From: Micromonospora sp. CB01531
GTDB lineage: Bacteria; Actinomycetota; Actinomycetes; Mycobacteriales; Micromonosporaceae
DNA: 54,670 bases
Direction of reading: 5' to 3'
Assembly: GCF_001905095.1 (NCBI RefSeq)
Contig: NZ_LWLS01000096.1
Coordinates: forward strand, 1-54,670
The notes beneath the pieces were generated by a model that saw nothing but the letters and a program-made list of their open reading frames with translations, ran no database searches and had not been told where the DNA came from. Both the position numbers and the translations under genes were made by a program. Positions 28,633 to 37,116 of the stretch are shown piece after piece (the stretch's first letter is position 1; every line of letters begins with the position of its first letter).

Positions 28633-28661
28633 CCGGCGGGCCGGTGTGACCGGCCCGCCGG
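28633..28661 (-). other. Hairpin in the sufB-sufD spacer
   Basis: A perfect 13-bp stem (CCGGCGGGCCGGT) with a 3-base loop, 43 bases before the sufD start and 68 past the sufB stop. It has no T-run. It may reduce read-through or protect the sufB mRNA end; role inferred. Confidence 0.5.
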
Positions 28662-28729
28662 GCGACCACTCCGGCCCGGCGCGTCTTCCGCCGCGCCGCG
28701 ACCCGGAGCAGTCGTCGGGGTGGCCGGGA

Positions 28730-30160
28730 TCAGCCGACCGCGCCCTCCATCTGGAGCTCGATCAGGCGGTTGAGCTCCAGGGCGTACTCCATCGGCAGTT
28801 CCTTGGCGATCGGCTCGATGAAGCCGCGCACGATCATCGCCATCGCCTCGTCCTCGCTCAGGCCCCGGCTCATCAGGTAGAAGAGCTGGTCCTCGCTGAC
28901 CTTGGAGACGGTCGCCTCGTGGCCCATCGACACGTCGTCCTCACGGATGTCGACGTAGGGGTAGGTGTCCGAACGGGAGATGGTGTCGACCAGCAGCGCG
29001 TCGCACTTGACCGTGCTGCGGCTGCTGTGCGAACCCTCCAGCACCTGCACCAGGCCGCGGTACGAGGTGCGGCCGCCGCCCCGGGCGATCGACTTCGACA
29101 CGATGGTCGAGGAGGTGTGCGGCGCGGCGTGCACCATCTTGGCGCCGGCGTCCTGGTGCTGGCCCTCGCCGGCCATGGCCACCGAGAGCACCTCGCCCTT
29201 GGCGTGCTCGCCGGTCATGTAGACCGCCGGGTACTTCATGGTGACCTTGGAACCGATGTTGCCGTCGATCCACTCCATGGTCGCGCCCTCGTGGCAGACG
29301 GCGCGCTTGGTGACCAGGTTGTAGACGTTGTTCGACCAGTTCTGGATGGTCGTGTAGCGGCAGCGCGCGTTCTTCTTGACGATGATCTCGACCACGGCGC
29401 TGTGCAGCGAGTCCGAGGAGTAGATGGGCGCGGTGCAGCCCTCGACGTAGTGCACGTACGCACCCTCGTCGACGATGATCAGCGTCCGCTCGAACTGGCC
29501 CATGTTCTCCGTGTTGATCCGGAAGTAGGCCTGCAGCGGGATCTCCACGTGCACGCCCTTCGGCACGTAGATGAACGAGCCACCGGACCAGACGGAGGTG
29601 TTCAGCGCGGCGAACTTGTTGTCGCCGACCGGGATGACCGTGCCGAAGTACTCCTTGAACAGGTCCTCGTGCTCGCGCAGTGCGGTGTCGGTGTCGAGGA
29701 AGAGGACACCCTGCTCCTCGAGGTCCTCACGGATCTTGTGGTAGACGACCTCGGACTCGTACTGCGCCGCGACACCGGCGATCAGCCGCTGCTTCTCCGC
29801 CTCGGGGATGCCCAGCTTGTCGTAGGTGTTCTTGATGTCCTCGGGCAGGTCCTCCCAGGAGGCGGCCTGCTTCTCCGTGGACCGGACGAAGTACTTGATG
29901 TTGTTGAAGTCGATCCCGGTGAGGTCGGCGCCCCAGGCCGGCATCGGCTTGCGCTCGAACAGCCGCAGGCCCTTCAGGCGTAGGTCGAGCATCCAGGCCG
30001 GCTCGTTCTTCTTGGCCGAGATGTCCCGCACCACCGCCTCGTTCAGGCCGCGCTGGGCGGACGCCCCGGCGACGTCGGGGTCGGCCCAGCCGTACTCGTA
30101 GCGACCGAGGGCGGCGAGCTGCTCCTCCTGGGTCAGGGGCTGGACGATCTGCTCGGTCAT
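28730..30160 (-). CDS. sufB: Fe-S assembly scaffold protein SufB
   Basis: 476 residues, full-length and without the intein that interrupts SufB in mycobacteria. Conserved segments include GYGWADPDVAGASAQRG-like start (YEYGWADPD), FIYVPKGVHVEIPLQ, YVEGCTAPIYSSDSLH and MSRGLSEDEAMAMIVRGF. It is the main scaffold on which new Fe-S clusters form with SufC and SufD. The ATG overlaps the sufR stop (ATGA), so regulator and scaffold are co-translated. Confidence 0.96.
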   Translation of the reverse strand: MTEQIVQPLTQEEQLAALGRYEYGWADPDVAGASAQRGLNEAVVRDISAKKNEPAWMLDLRLKGLRLFERKPMPAWGADLTGIDFNNIKYFVRSTEKQAASWEDLPEDIKNTYDKLGIPEAEKQRLIAGVAAQYESEVVYHKIREDLEEQGVLFLDTDTALREHEDLFKEYFGTVIPVGDNKFAALNTSVWSGGSFIYVPKGVHVEIPLQAYFRINTENMGQFERTLIIVDEGAYVHYVEGCTAPIYSSDSLHSAVVEIIVKKNARCRYTTIQNWSNNVYNLVTKRAVCHEGATMEWIDGNIGSKVTMKYPAVYMTGEHAKGEVLSVAMAGEGQHQDAGAKMVHAAPHTSSTIVSKSIARGGGRTSYRGLVQVLEGSHSSRSTVKCDALLVDTISRSDTYPYVDIREDDVSMGHEATVSKVSEDQLFYLMSRGLSEDEAMAMIVRGFIEPIAKELPMEYALELNRLIELQMEGAVG

Positions 30161-30957
30161 CTATCTGTCCTCACAGTGGTGACGGTGTTACCGGACTTAC
30201 GCGGCTGGGCCGGGATGTGCGTGGTGCACACCCCGTCGCCGTGTGCGATGGTGGCCAGGCGCTGCACGTGGGTGCCGACCAGACGGGAGATCACCGCCGT
30301 CTCGGCCTCGCACAGCTGCGGAAACTCGGCGGCCACGTGCGCCACCGGGCAGTGGTGCTGGCAGAGCTGGCCGCCGGAGGCGATCGTGGATGCGTTGGCA
30401 GCGTAGCCCTCGGCGGTGAGCGCCCCCGCGAGCGCCTCCGCCCGCGCGAGCGGGCCGTCGCCGGCGTCCTCCATGGCGGCCCGGCAGCGGGCCTCCAGCG
30501 CGGAGACCTGCTCGGCGGCGAACGCCTCGACCGCCTCCGGGCCGCCGGTGCGGGCGATCCAGCGCAGCGCGGCGGTGGCCATGTTGTCGTAGTGGTGGGT
30601 GCCGCAACGCACCCGGGCCGACTCGGTCAGCGCGAAGACCTTGGCCGGGCGGCCCCGCCCCCGGCTGCCCCGGACGACCTGCTCCCGGGCGACCACGTCG
30701 CCGTCGGCGAGCATCGCGTCCAGGTGCCGGCGGATCGCCGCCGGGCTCAACCCGAGCGCCGAGCCGAGCTGGGCGGCGGTGGTCGCGCCCCGCTCCAGCA
30801 GCAGCTGGGTGACCCGGTCGCGGGTGGAAAGATCGGCGGACGCGGCCTGCGACGACTCCACCTCGGCACGCCTGACGCCGTGGCGCGACCTGGGGCCGTC
30901 GCCGGCGACCTGCCCGGTCGCCGGCGGTTGCCCGGAGAGCGCCGCCGCGTTTTTCAC
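30157..30957 (-). CDS. sufR: SufR-type transcriptional repressor of the suf operon
   Basis: About 266 residues. The N-terminal winged helix (RDRVTQLLLERGATTAAQLG, SALGLSPAAIRRHLDAM, then RGSRGRGRPAKVFALTE) and the C-terminal cysteines (LCQHHCPVAHVAAEFPQLCE) match SufR, which binds a 4Fe-4S cluster and represses suf until clusters are lost. The frame is open to a TTG at 30993, but that TTG falls inside a good -35 box. The GTG at 30957 lies 7 bases after a -10 box, so a leaderless start there is more likely. It is the first gene of the operon. Confidence 0.9.
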   Translation of the reverse strand: MKNAAALSGQPPATGQVAGDGPRSRHGVRRAEVESSQAASADLSTRDRVTQLLLERGATTAAQLGSALGLSPAAIRRHLDAMLADGDVVAREQVVRGSRGRGRPAKVFALTESARVRCGTHHYDNMATAALRWIARTGGPEAVEAFAAEQVSALEARCRAAMEDAGDGPLARAEALAGALTAEGYAANASTIASGGQLCQHHCPVAHVAAEFPQLCEAETAVISRLVGTHVQRLATIAHGDGVCTTHIPAQPRKSGNTVTTVRTDR

Positions 30958-30993
30958 AACGGCAACGTTACGTAATTCCCGGGGGGCCTGCAA
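30957..30993 (-). promoter_or_regulatory. Leaderless sufR promoter with SufR-like operator
   Basis: On the minus strand: TTGCAG (30993-30988), 17 bases, TAACGT (30970-30965), then 7 bases to the GTG of sufR. Over the -10 and start lies TAAC-GTTGCC-GTTG (30970-30957), one base from the CAAC-N6-GTTG palindrome I recall as the Streptomyces SufR site. This fits autorepression of the whole operon. Confidence 0.6.
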
Positions 30994-30994
30994 A

Positions 30995-31030
30995 CCGGTA
31001 CCCCGGTGATTCCCGACACCGGGGTACCGG
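30995..31030. repeat. Perfect 14-bp inverted repeat in the sufR-ctaA promoter region
   Basis: CCGGTACCCCGGTG and its exact complement flank 8 bases. It begins one base upstream of the sufR -35 box and ends 25 bases before the ctaA start, between two divergent promoters. An operator is more likely than a terminator given this position. Confidence 0.6.
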
Positions 31031-31055
31031 AGTCACCCGATCGGGGACCACTACG

Positions 31056-32018
31056 ATGCGTAGGATTCGCTCCGTGAAGCCTTCCGTCCGGTTCCCGGTC
31101 TCCCCCGCGCTGCTGCGCCGCCTCGCGTACGCCTCGATCATCGCGAACGTGGCGATCGTGGTCACCGGCGGGGCGGTCCGGCTCACCGCCTCCGGTCTCG
31201 GCTGCCCCACCTGGCCCCGGTGCACCGACGAGTCGTACACCACCACGCCCGAGATGGGCGTGCACGGGGTGATCGAGTTCGGCAACCGGCTGCTCACCTT
31301 CGCGGTGGGCGTCATCGCGCTCGCCGTGGTGCTCGCCGTGCTGGCCCAGCGGCCCCGCCGGCGCGGGCTGCTGCCGCTCGCGGTCGGCGTGCTGTTCGGC
31401 ATCCCCGCCCAAGCGGTGATCGGCGGGTTCACCGTGCTGACCAACCTCAACCCGTGGGTGGTCGGGCTGCACTTCCTCGCCTCGATGGTGGTGATCGCCG
31501 CCGCGTACGCCCTCTGGCGGCGGACCGGCGAGCCGGACGTCCCGGCGACCCCCACCGTGCCGGCGCCGCTGCGCACCCTCGCCGCGCTCACCACGCTGGT
31601 GAGCGCGGCGGTGCTGGTGATCGGCACCTGGGTGACCGGCAGTGGCCCGCACGCCGGCGACCAGGGCGCGGCGCGCAACGGGCTCGACCCGGAGTCGATC
31701 TCGCAGGTGCACGCCGACGGGGTCTTCCTGCTGATCGGCCTCTCGGTCGCGCTGGTCTTCGCGTTCCGCGCGGTGGGGGCCGAGCGGGCCACCCGGGCCG
31801 CCGTGGTGCTGGTCGCCGTCGAACTGGGTCAGGGCCTGATCGGCTTCGTGCAGTACTTCACCCACCTGCCGGCGGTGCTGGTCGCCGCGCACATGCTCGG
31901 TTCCTGCCTGGTGCTGCTGGCCACCCTGGCCGTGCTCTGGTCGACCCGGGAGCGCCGCCCGGTCGCCCCGGCACCGCAGCCCACCCGGGCCCCCGAGCCC
32001 GCCACCGCCGCCGCCTGA
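31056..32018 (+). CDS. ctaA: Heme A synthase (COX15/CtaA family)
   Basis: 320 residues with about eight membrane helices. The four heme-ligand histidines are present: GVHGVIEFGNRLL, VVGLHFLASM, SQVHADGVFLL and LVAAHMLGSC. The Cys pair in the first outer loop (LGCPTWPRCTDES) is typical of Gram-positive CtaA. It oxidises the C8 methyl group of heme O to make heme A for cytochrome aa3 oxidase. GTG at 31074 with AGGA in front is an alternative start. The previous-step enzyme, CtaB, is encoded 1.7 kb away on the other strand. Confidence 0.95.
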   Translation: MRRIRSVKPSVRFPVSPALLRRLAYASIIANVAIVVTGGAVRLTASGLGCPTWPRCTDESYTTTPEMGVHGVIEFGNRLLTFAVGVIALAVVLAVLAQRPRRRGLLPLAVGVLFGIPAQAVIGGFTVLTNLNPWVVGLHFLASMVVIAAAYALWRRTGEPDVPATPTVPAPLRTLAALTTLVSAAVLVIGTWVTGSGPHAGDQGAARNGLDPESISQVHADGVFLLIGLSVALVFAFRAVGAERATRAAVVLVAVELGQGLIGFVQYFTHLPAVLVAAHMLGSCLVLLATLAVLWSTRERRPVAPAPQPTRAPEPATAAA

Positions 32019-32194
32019 CCCGCCCACCTTCCTGGCGGCCGCGCTCCCCGCGGTCAAGTTCCGCGCAATTTTCCCTGATGTAGTGGCCTCTGCGCGCGTG
32101 GTGGCCCCTACTTCCCTGACGTTGTGCGGATCTCGGCCGCGCCGAGCGGGGCGGGGCAGGCGGGGCCGGTAAGCGGGCGGGGCGACAAAAGGAA

Positions 32195-32236
32195 CGGGTG
32201 CGTTTGTCGTCGCCGCGGCGACGACAAACGCACCCG
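32195..32236. terminator. Perfect 42-bp palindrome, bidirectional terminator of ctaA and the ATP-grasp gene
   Basis: Both arms are 21 bases (left arm CGGGTGCGTTTGTCGTCGCCG) with no mismatch and no spacer. It lies 8 bases from the ATP-grasp stop and 177 bases after ctaA, between convergent genes. Confidence 0.75.
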
Positions 32237-32243
32237 AAGACGG

Positions 32244-33152
32244 TCAGCTCAGGTGGGTGGCGATCGCCTCGGCGAGGCGGTCGGGGGCGCCGTCGGCGTA
32301 CCCGATGAACAGGCTGGGCTCGGTGAGCTCCAACTCGACCAGGACGGGCGACCCGTCCGGGCCCGGGATGAGGTCCGCCCGGGCGTAGAGCAGCCGCCCG
32401 GGGCCGCCGGGCAGCACGGCCAGGGTCTTCTCCGCCACGGCGAGTTGCTCGGGCGTGGTCGACCGGGGCGTGATCTCCTCGCGCTTGTAGAGTTCCGCGA
32501 CGCCCAGGTCCGGACCGACCAGCATGGGACCCTTGCGGATCGCGTGGCTGAACGCCAGGCCGCCGGGCCCGGCCAGGAAGAGCAGCGCGGTCTCCCCGGC
32601 GGTGTCCACCGCGTCCAGGTACGGCTGGATCATGGCGACCCGGCCGGCGTCGGAGAGCCGCCGCACGTGCGCCTCGGCCAGTTCCCGGTGCGCCGGGTTG
32701 GCCAGGTCGTACCGGCCGGTGTCCTGGCTGCCGGCGCTGACCGCCGGCTTGATCACGTACTCGCCGGTGTCGGCGGGCGGCGTCCAGTCCCGCCCCGGCT
32801 CCACCCAGGTGGTCGGGACGGTCGGCACGCCGGCGGCGGACAGCTCGGCCAGGTAGCGCTTGTCGGTGTTCCAGGCGACCACGTCGGCCGGGTTGACGAG
32901 GCGCGGGACGGTCTGCGCCCAGGCGACGAACTCGTCGCGGCGCAGCGCGTAGTCCCACGGCGAGCGGAGCACGACCAGGTCGTACGCCGACCAGTCGGCG
33001 GTCGGGTCGTCCCAGACCACCACCTCGGCGGTGATGCCGTGGGCGGCCAGCGGGGCGAGCACGAGCCGGTCGTCCGGGTCGAGGTCGGCCAGCGCGGTAC
33101 AGGTGACGAGAGCGACCCGGGGTTCCCCCCGGGTCGACTGGTGGTGGGTCAT
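32244..33152 (-). CDS. ATP-grasp domain protein (DcsG/RimK-like)
   Basis: 302 residues with an ATP-grasp layout: VALVTCTALADLD at the N-terminus, LRSPWDYALRRDEFVAWA, the lysine region EYVIKPAVSAGSQDTGR and a C-terminal metal site LVELELTEPSLFI. The sequence resembles the cycloserine-ligase DcsG group and unnamed actinobacterial ATP-grasp proteins. It would join a carboxylate to an amine using ATP, but the substrates are unknown. A small conserved gene 7 bases upstream is probably in the same operon. Confidence 0.85.
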   Translation of the reverse strand: MTHHQSTRGEPRVALVTCTALADLDPDDRLVLAPLAAHGITAEVVVWDDPTADWSAYDLVVLRSPWDYALRRDEFVAWAQTVPRLVNPADVVAWNTDKRYLAELSAAGVPTVPTTWVEPGRDWTPPADTGEYVIKPAVSAGSQDTGRYDLANPAHRELAEAHVRRLSDAGRVAMIQPYLDAVDTAGETALLFLAGPGGLAFSHAIRKGPMLVGPDLGVAELYKREEITPRSTTPEQLAVAEKTLAVLPGGPGRLLYARADLIPGPDGSPVLVELELTEPSLFIGYADGAPDRLAEAIATHLS

Positions 33153-33159
33153 CTGTCGA

Positions 33160-33492
33160 TCAACGGGCCATCGTGCGCCGGGCCATCGACCGCCAGAGGT
33201 CGTTGCTCGGACGCATCTGGTCCATCAGTTCACGCTCCCAGGCGTTCTCGACGGCGACCCCGGCCTTGGCGCAGGCCTGCCGCGCGACGTCGGTGTCGTC
33301 GGCGAACTGGTCGGCCCACGCACCGTCCTCACCCACGAGGACGATCCGCGCGCCGCGCTTGCCGACGTACTCGATGACCGCCTTCGCCCCGCCGTGCCCG
33401 ACGGCGAACGACTTGATGCCCGCGACCAGGCCGTTTGGGGCCTGCTCGGCGGTCTGTTCAGCCGTCAGCGTCGTATCGGAACCATCTGCCAT
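33160..33492 (-). CDS. Conserved hypothetical protein
   Basis: 110 residues, no family name recognised. It has a charged first part (MADGSDTTLTAEQTAEQ), a compact alpha/beta segment (KAVIEYVGKRGARIVLVGEDGAWADQFA is conserved-looking) and a helical, basic end (LWRSMARRTMAR). No signal peptide or membrane helix. It ends 7 bases before the ATP-grasp gene, so they are likely co-transcribed. The longer frame to 33582 has no good start; ATG at 33492 begins the compositionally normal sequence. Confidence 0.65.
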   Translation of the reverse strand: MADGSDTTLTAEQTAEQAPNGLVAGIKSFAVGHGGAKAVIEYVGKRGARIVLVGEDGAWADQFADDTDVARQACAKAGVAVENAWERELMDQMRPSNDLWRSMARRTMAR

Positions 33493-33710
33493 GACGCGAA
33501 GCCTAAGCAGACTTCCACCCACATGTGCGAGAACGATGAACCAATTGTGATGCCAATTACCTACGGGTTTAAGGAAGACCACAGGTTTTTCGCCCGGACA
33601 TGTCGGATAAGGAAGGGCGAAGCGGGCAGGCCGAATCGGCCGGGTCTGTCCCGGTTGAACCCGCCCGGCGAACCCCGAAAAAAAATTCTGGAAAAATCCT
33701 CGACCCGGGG

Positions 33711-33740
33711 GATCCGCGTCCCCGCCGGGACGGCCGGATC
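33711..33740 (-). terminator. Terminator at the end of ctaB
   Basis: GATCCG-CGTCCC pairs with GGGACG-gc-CGGATC around a 4-base loop and touches the ctaB stop codon. On the minus strand five T follow about 20 bases later (GGATTTTTCC). Confidence 0.65.
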
Positions 33741-34692
33741 ACAGCAGGGCGTCGAGCGCGACGGCCGCGAAGAGGATGGTCAGGTAGGTGGTGGACCAGT
33801 GGAACAGCCGCATCGGCTTGACCGCCTCGCCCCGCGCCGCGCGGCGGCAGAGCTTGTGCGCCTCGACCACGAAGACACCGCCGACGACCAGTGCCGTCAC
33901 CCCGTAGATCGGGCTCATCCCGAGCGGCCAGACGGCCAGCGAGGAGAGCAGGGTCAGCCAGGAGAAGATCAGGATCTCGGCGTTCACCCGACGGACCGAG
34001 GCCACCACGGGCAGCATCGGGATGCCGGCCCGCGCGTAGTCGGCCTTGTACTTGATCGCCAGCGCGTAGAAGTGCGGCATCTGCCAGAAGAAGACCACCG
34101 CGAACAGGCCCCACGCAGCGGGAGCCAACGACCCGGTGACCGCGGCCCAGCCGATCAGCACCGGCGCGGCGCCGCAGGCACCACCCCAGAAGGTGTTGGT
34201 CGCCGTGGTCCGCTTGAGCCAGAGCGTGTAGACCAGGTCGTAGTAGGCGATCGCGGCCAGGGTGAGCCCGGCCGCCAGCCAGTTGGTGAACACGGCCATC
34301 AGCGCGACCGAGATCACGGCGAGCACCAGACCGAAGATCAACGCGCTGCGCGGCGACACGGTGTGCGCGGGCAACGGCCGGCGCTTGGTGCGCCGCATCA
34401 ACTGGTCGATGTCCCGGTCGATGTAGCAGTTGAGCACGCTGGCCGCGCCGGCGGCGAGCGAGCCGCCGACCAGGACCACGGCCATCAGCCAGAGCGAGGG
34501 CAGGCCCCCGTCGGCGAGCATCATCGCCGGCACGGTGGTGACCAGCAGCAGTTCGACGATCCGCGGCTTCGTCAGGGCCACGTACGCGGCCACCACGGCC
34601 CGCACGTCCCGCCGAGCGCCCGCCGAGGCCTCCGCCACCGCGCCCACCGGCGGCTGCCCGGCAGATTTGCTGACGGGGCGCTCGGTGATCAT
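33739..34692 (-). CDS. ctaB: Protoheme IX farnesyltransferase (heme O synthase)
   Basis: 317 residues of the UbiA family with about nine membrane helices. The prenyl-diphosphate site NCYIDRDIDQLMRRT carries the DxxxD motif. Other landmarks are AYYDLVYTLWLKR and the following TNTFWGGACGAAPVLIGW. It adds a farnesyl chain to heme b, giving heme O, the substrate of CtaA. The ATG at 34692 (MITERPVS) has AGGTGG upstream. It is divergent from tkt, as often seen in actinobacteria. Confidence 0.95.
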   Translation of the reverse strand: MITERPVSKSAGQPPVGAVAEASAGARRDVRAVVAAYVALTKPRIVELLLVTTVPAMMLADGGLPSLWLMAVVLVGGSLAAGAASVLNCYIDRDIDQLMRRTKRRPLPAHTVSPRSALIFGLVLAVISVALMAVFTNWLAAGLTLAAIAYYDLVYTLWLKRTTATNTFWGGACGAAPVLIGWAAVTGSLAPAAWGLFAVVFFWQMPHFYALAIKYKADYARAGIPMLPVVASVRRVNAEILIFSWLTLLSSLAVWPLGMSPIYGVTALVVGGVFVVEAHKLCRRAARGEAVKPMRLFHWSTTYLTILFAAVALDALL

Positions 34693-34912
34693 GCTCACGG
34701 ATTGCCACCTTCCGGCTTGGCGGGGGAGGTCGGGGTCGGTCCGGACCCGTCGGGGTCCACACACCGACCCACAGACTACGCGTCGTCGTTTTGGCTGCCC
34801 CGGAGACCCAACAACGGTGCGGGCCGTCACAGTCAGCGGTGCACGACCGATCCGGTCGGACCGTACAGAAGAGCATGCGGAGATCCCCGGGCGTACGTTT
34901 AGGACCGCTCGA

Positions 34913-34918
34913 TAGGGT
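34913..34918 (+). promoter_or_regulatory. Possible tkt promoter -10 box
   Basis: TAGGGT fits the TAnnnT pattern and stands 43 bases before the GTG of tkt. No convincing -35 was seen, so this is weak. Confidence 0.3.
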
Positions 34919-34961
34919 CATCACTGAGGGTTCCGCCCATCTGCCGAGGAGCACAACCAAC

Positions 34962-37100
34962 GTGGCTGCCAACCGACCCGAGCTTCCCGCTCTCAACTGG
35001 TCCGACCTCGACCGCAGGGCCGTCGACACGGTCCGCGTGCTGGCCATGGACGCCGTGGAGAAATCCGGCAACGGCCACCCGGGCACGGCGATGAGCCTCG
35101 CCCCGGCTGCGTACCTGCTCTTCAACCGGGTCATGCGGCACAACCCGGCCGACCCGAACTGGCCCGGCCGGGACCGGTTCGTCCTCTCCGCCGGGCACTC
35201 CAGCCTGACCCTCTACATCCAGCTCTTCCTCTCCGGCTACCCGCTGTCCCTGGACGACCTCAAGGCGCTGCGCCAGTGGGGCTCGCTCACCCCGGGTCAC
35301 CCCGAGCACGGGCACACCCCCGGCGTGGAGACCACCACCGGCCCGCTCGGCCAGGGCCTCGGCAACGCCGTCGGCATGGCCATGGCGGCGCGGCGGGAGC
35401 GCGGCCTGTTCGACCCGGAGTCGGAGGCCGGCGACTCCCCCTTCGACCACGACATCTGGTGCATCGCCTCGGACGGTGACATCGAGGAGGGCATCAGCCA
35501 CGAGGCCAGCGCCCTCGCCGGCCACCAGCAGCTCGGCAACCTCAGCGTGATCTACGACGACAACGAGATCTCGATCGAGGACGACACCCGCATCGCCAAG
35601 AGCGAGGACGTCGCGGCCCGCTACGCGGCGTACGGCTGGCACGTGCAGACGGTGGACTGGCGCCGCGGCGACGCCGACCAGGGCGACTACCACGAGGACG
35701 TCGAGGCGCTCCACCGGGCGCTGCTGGCCGCCAAGGCGGAGACCGCCCGCCCCTCCTTCATCGCGCTGCGCACCATCATCGGCTGGCCCGCACCCAACAA
35801 GAAGAACACCGGCAAGATCCACGGTTCGGCGCTCGGCGCCGACGAGGTGAAGGCCACCAAGGAGATCCTCGGCTTCGACCCGCAGCGGACCTTCCAGGTC
35901 GACGAGGAGGTGCTGGACCACGCCCGCCAGGTGATGGCGCGGGGCGCCGCGGCCCAGGCCGCGTGGACCACCGCGTTCGACGGCTGGGCGAAGGCCAACC
36001 CGGAGCGCCGGGCGCTCTGGGACCGGCTGGCCGCCCGCAAGCTCCCCGAGGGCTGGGCCGACGCGCTGCCGACCTTCCCGGCCGACGCCAAGGGCATCGC
36101 CACCCGGGCCGCCTCCGGCAAGGTCCTGGAGGCCCTCGCCCCGGTGCTGCCCGAGCTCTGGGGCGGCTCGGCCGACCTGGCGGAGAGCAACAACACCACC
36201 ATGAAGGGCGAGCCGTCCTTCATCCCCGCGGTGCACGCGACGAAGGACTTCCCGGGCCACGAGTACGGCCGGACCCTGCACTTCGGCATCCGCGAGCACG
36301 CCATGGGCGCGATCCTCAACGGCATCGCCCTGCACGGCGGCACCCGCCCGTACGGCGGCACGTTCCTGGTGTTCAGCGACTACATGCGCCCCTCGGTGCG
36401 GCTCGCCGCGCTGATGAAGCTGCCGGTGGTCTACGTCTGGACGCACGACTCGATCGGCCTCGGCGAGGACGGCCCGACCCACCAGCCGGTGGAGCACCTG
36501 ACCGCGCTGCGCGCCATCCCCGGCCTGGACGTGGTCCGCCCGGCGGACGCCAACGAGACCGCGTGGGCGTGGCGGCAGGCGCTGGAGCACGGCGACCGCC
36601 CGACCGCCCTGGCGCTCAGCCGCCAGCCGCTGCCGACCCTGGACCGCACCGACGTGGCCGGCGCCGAGGGCGTGACCAAGGGCGGCTACGTGCTGGCCGA
36701 CGCCTCGACCGGCAAGCCGCAGGTGATCCTCGTCGGCACCGGCTCCGAGGTGCAGCTCTGCCTGACCGCCCGGGAGCGACTGGAAGCGGACGGCACCCCC
36801 ACCCGGGTCGTCTCCATGCCCTGCCAGGAGTGGTTCTTCGCGCAGGACGAGGCCTACCGGGAGTCGGTCCTGCCACGCGGGGTAAAGGCACGGGTGAGCG
36901 TGGAGGCGGGTATCGCCATGTCCTGGCGGGGGATCGTCGGCGATTGCGGCGAGAGCGTGAGCCTGGAGCACTACGGGGCGAGTGCCCCGCACACGGTGCT
37001 CTTCGAGCAGTTCGGGTTCACCCCCGACCGGATCGTGGCCGCCGCGCACGCGGCACTGACCCGGGTGGGCGACATCACCGGTAACCCAACCGGCAACTGA
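34962..37100 (+). CDS. tkt: Transketolase
   Basis: 712 residues. Thiamine-diphosphate binding is shown by SDGDIEEGISHEASALAG, sugar-phosphate contacts by GNGHPGTAMSLAP and by HFGIREHAMGAILNG, and the C-terminal domain by VGTGSEVQLC. It moves two-carbon units between sugar phosphates in the pentose phosphate pathway. I chose GTG at 34962 (VAANRPELPAL), which has GAGGAG ten bases before it; the frame is open further upstream. It is the first gene of the tkt-tal-pgi-zwf-opcA-pgl run. Confidence 0.97.
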   Translation: MAANRPELPALNWSDLDRRAVDTVRVLAMDAVEKSGNGHPGTAMSLAPAAYLLFNRVMRHNPADPNWPGRDRFVLSAGHSSLTLYIQLFLSGYPLSLDDLKALRQWGSLTPGHPEHGHTPGVETTTGPLGQGLGNAVGMAMAARRERGLFDPESEAGDSPFDHDIWCIASDGDIEEGISHEASALAGHQQLGNLSVIYDDNEISIEDDTRIAKSEDVAARYAAYGWHVQTVDWRRGDADQGDYHEDVEALHRALLAAKAETARPSFIALRTIIGWPAPNKKNTGKIHGSALGADEVKATKEILGFDPQRTFQVDEEVLDHARQVMARGAAAQAAWTTAFDGWAKANPERRALWDRLAARKLPEGWADALPTFPADAKGIATRAASGKVLEALAPVLPELWGGSADLAESNNTTMKGEPSFIPAVHATKDFPGHEYGRTLHFGIREHAMGAILNGIALHGGTRPYGGTFLVFSDYMRPSVRLAALMKLPVVYVWTHDSIGLGEDGPTHQPVEHLTALRAIPGLDVVRPADANETAWAWRQALEHGDRPTALALSRQPLPTLDRTDVAGAEGVTKGGYVLADASTGKPQVILVGTGSEVQLCLTARERLEADGTPTRVVSMPCQEWFFAQDEAYRESVLPRGVKARVSVEAGIAMSWRGIVGDCGESVSLEHYGASAPHTVLFEQFGFTPDRIVAAAHAALTRVGDITGNPTGN

Positions 37101-37116
37101 GGGGAGCGTGGACGGC

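Noticed and set aside
32019..32194. TTCCCTGATGTAGTGG/TTCCCTGACGTTGTGC near-repeats after ctaA as an operator
   Set aside because: Located after the ctaA stop and far from any gene start; only partly matching, so no function can be supported.
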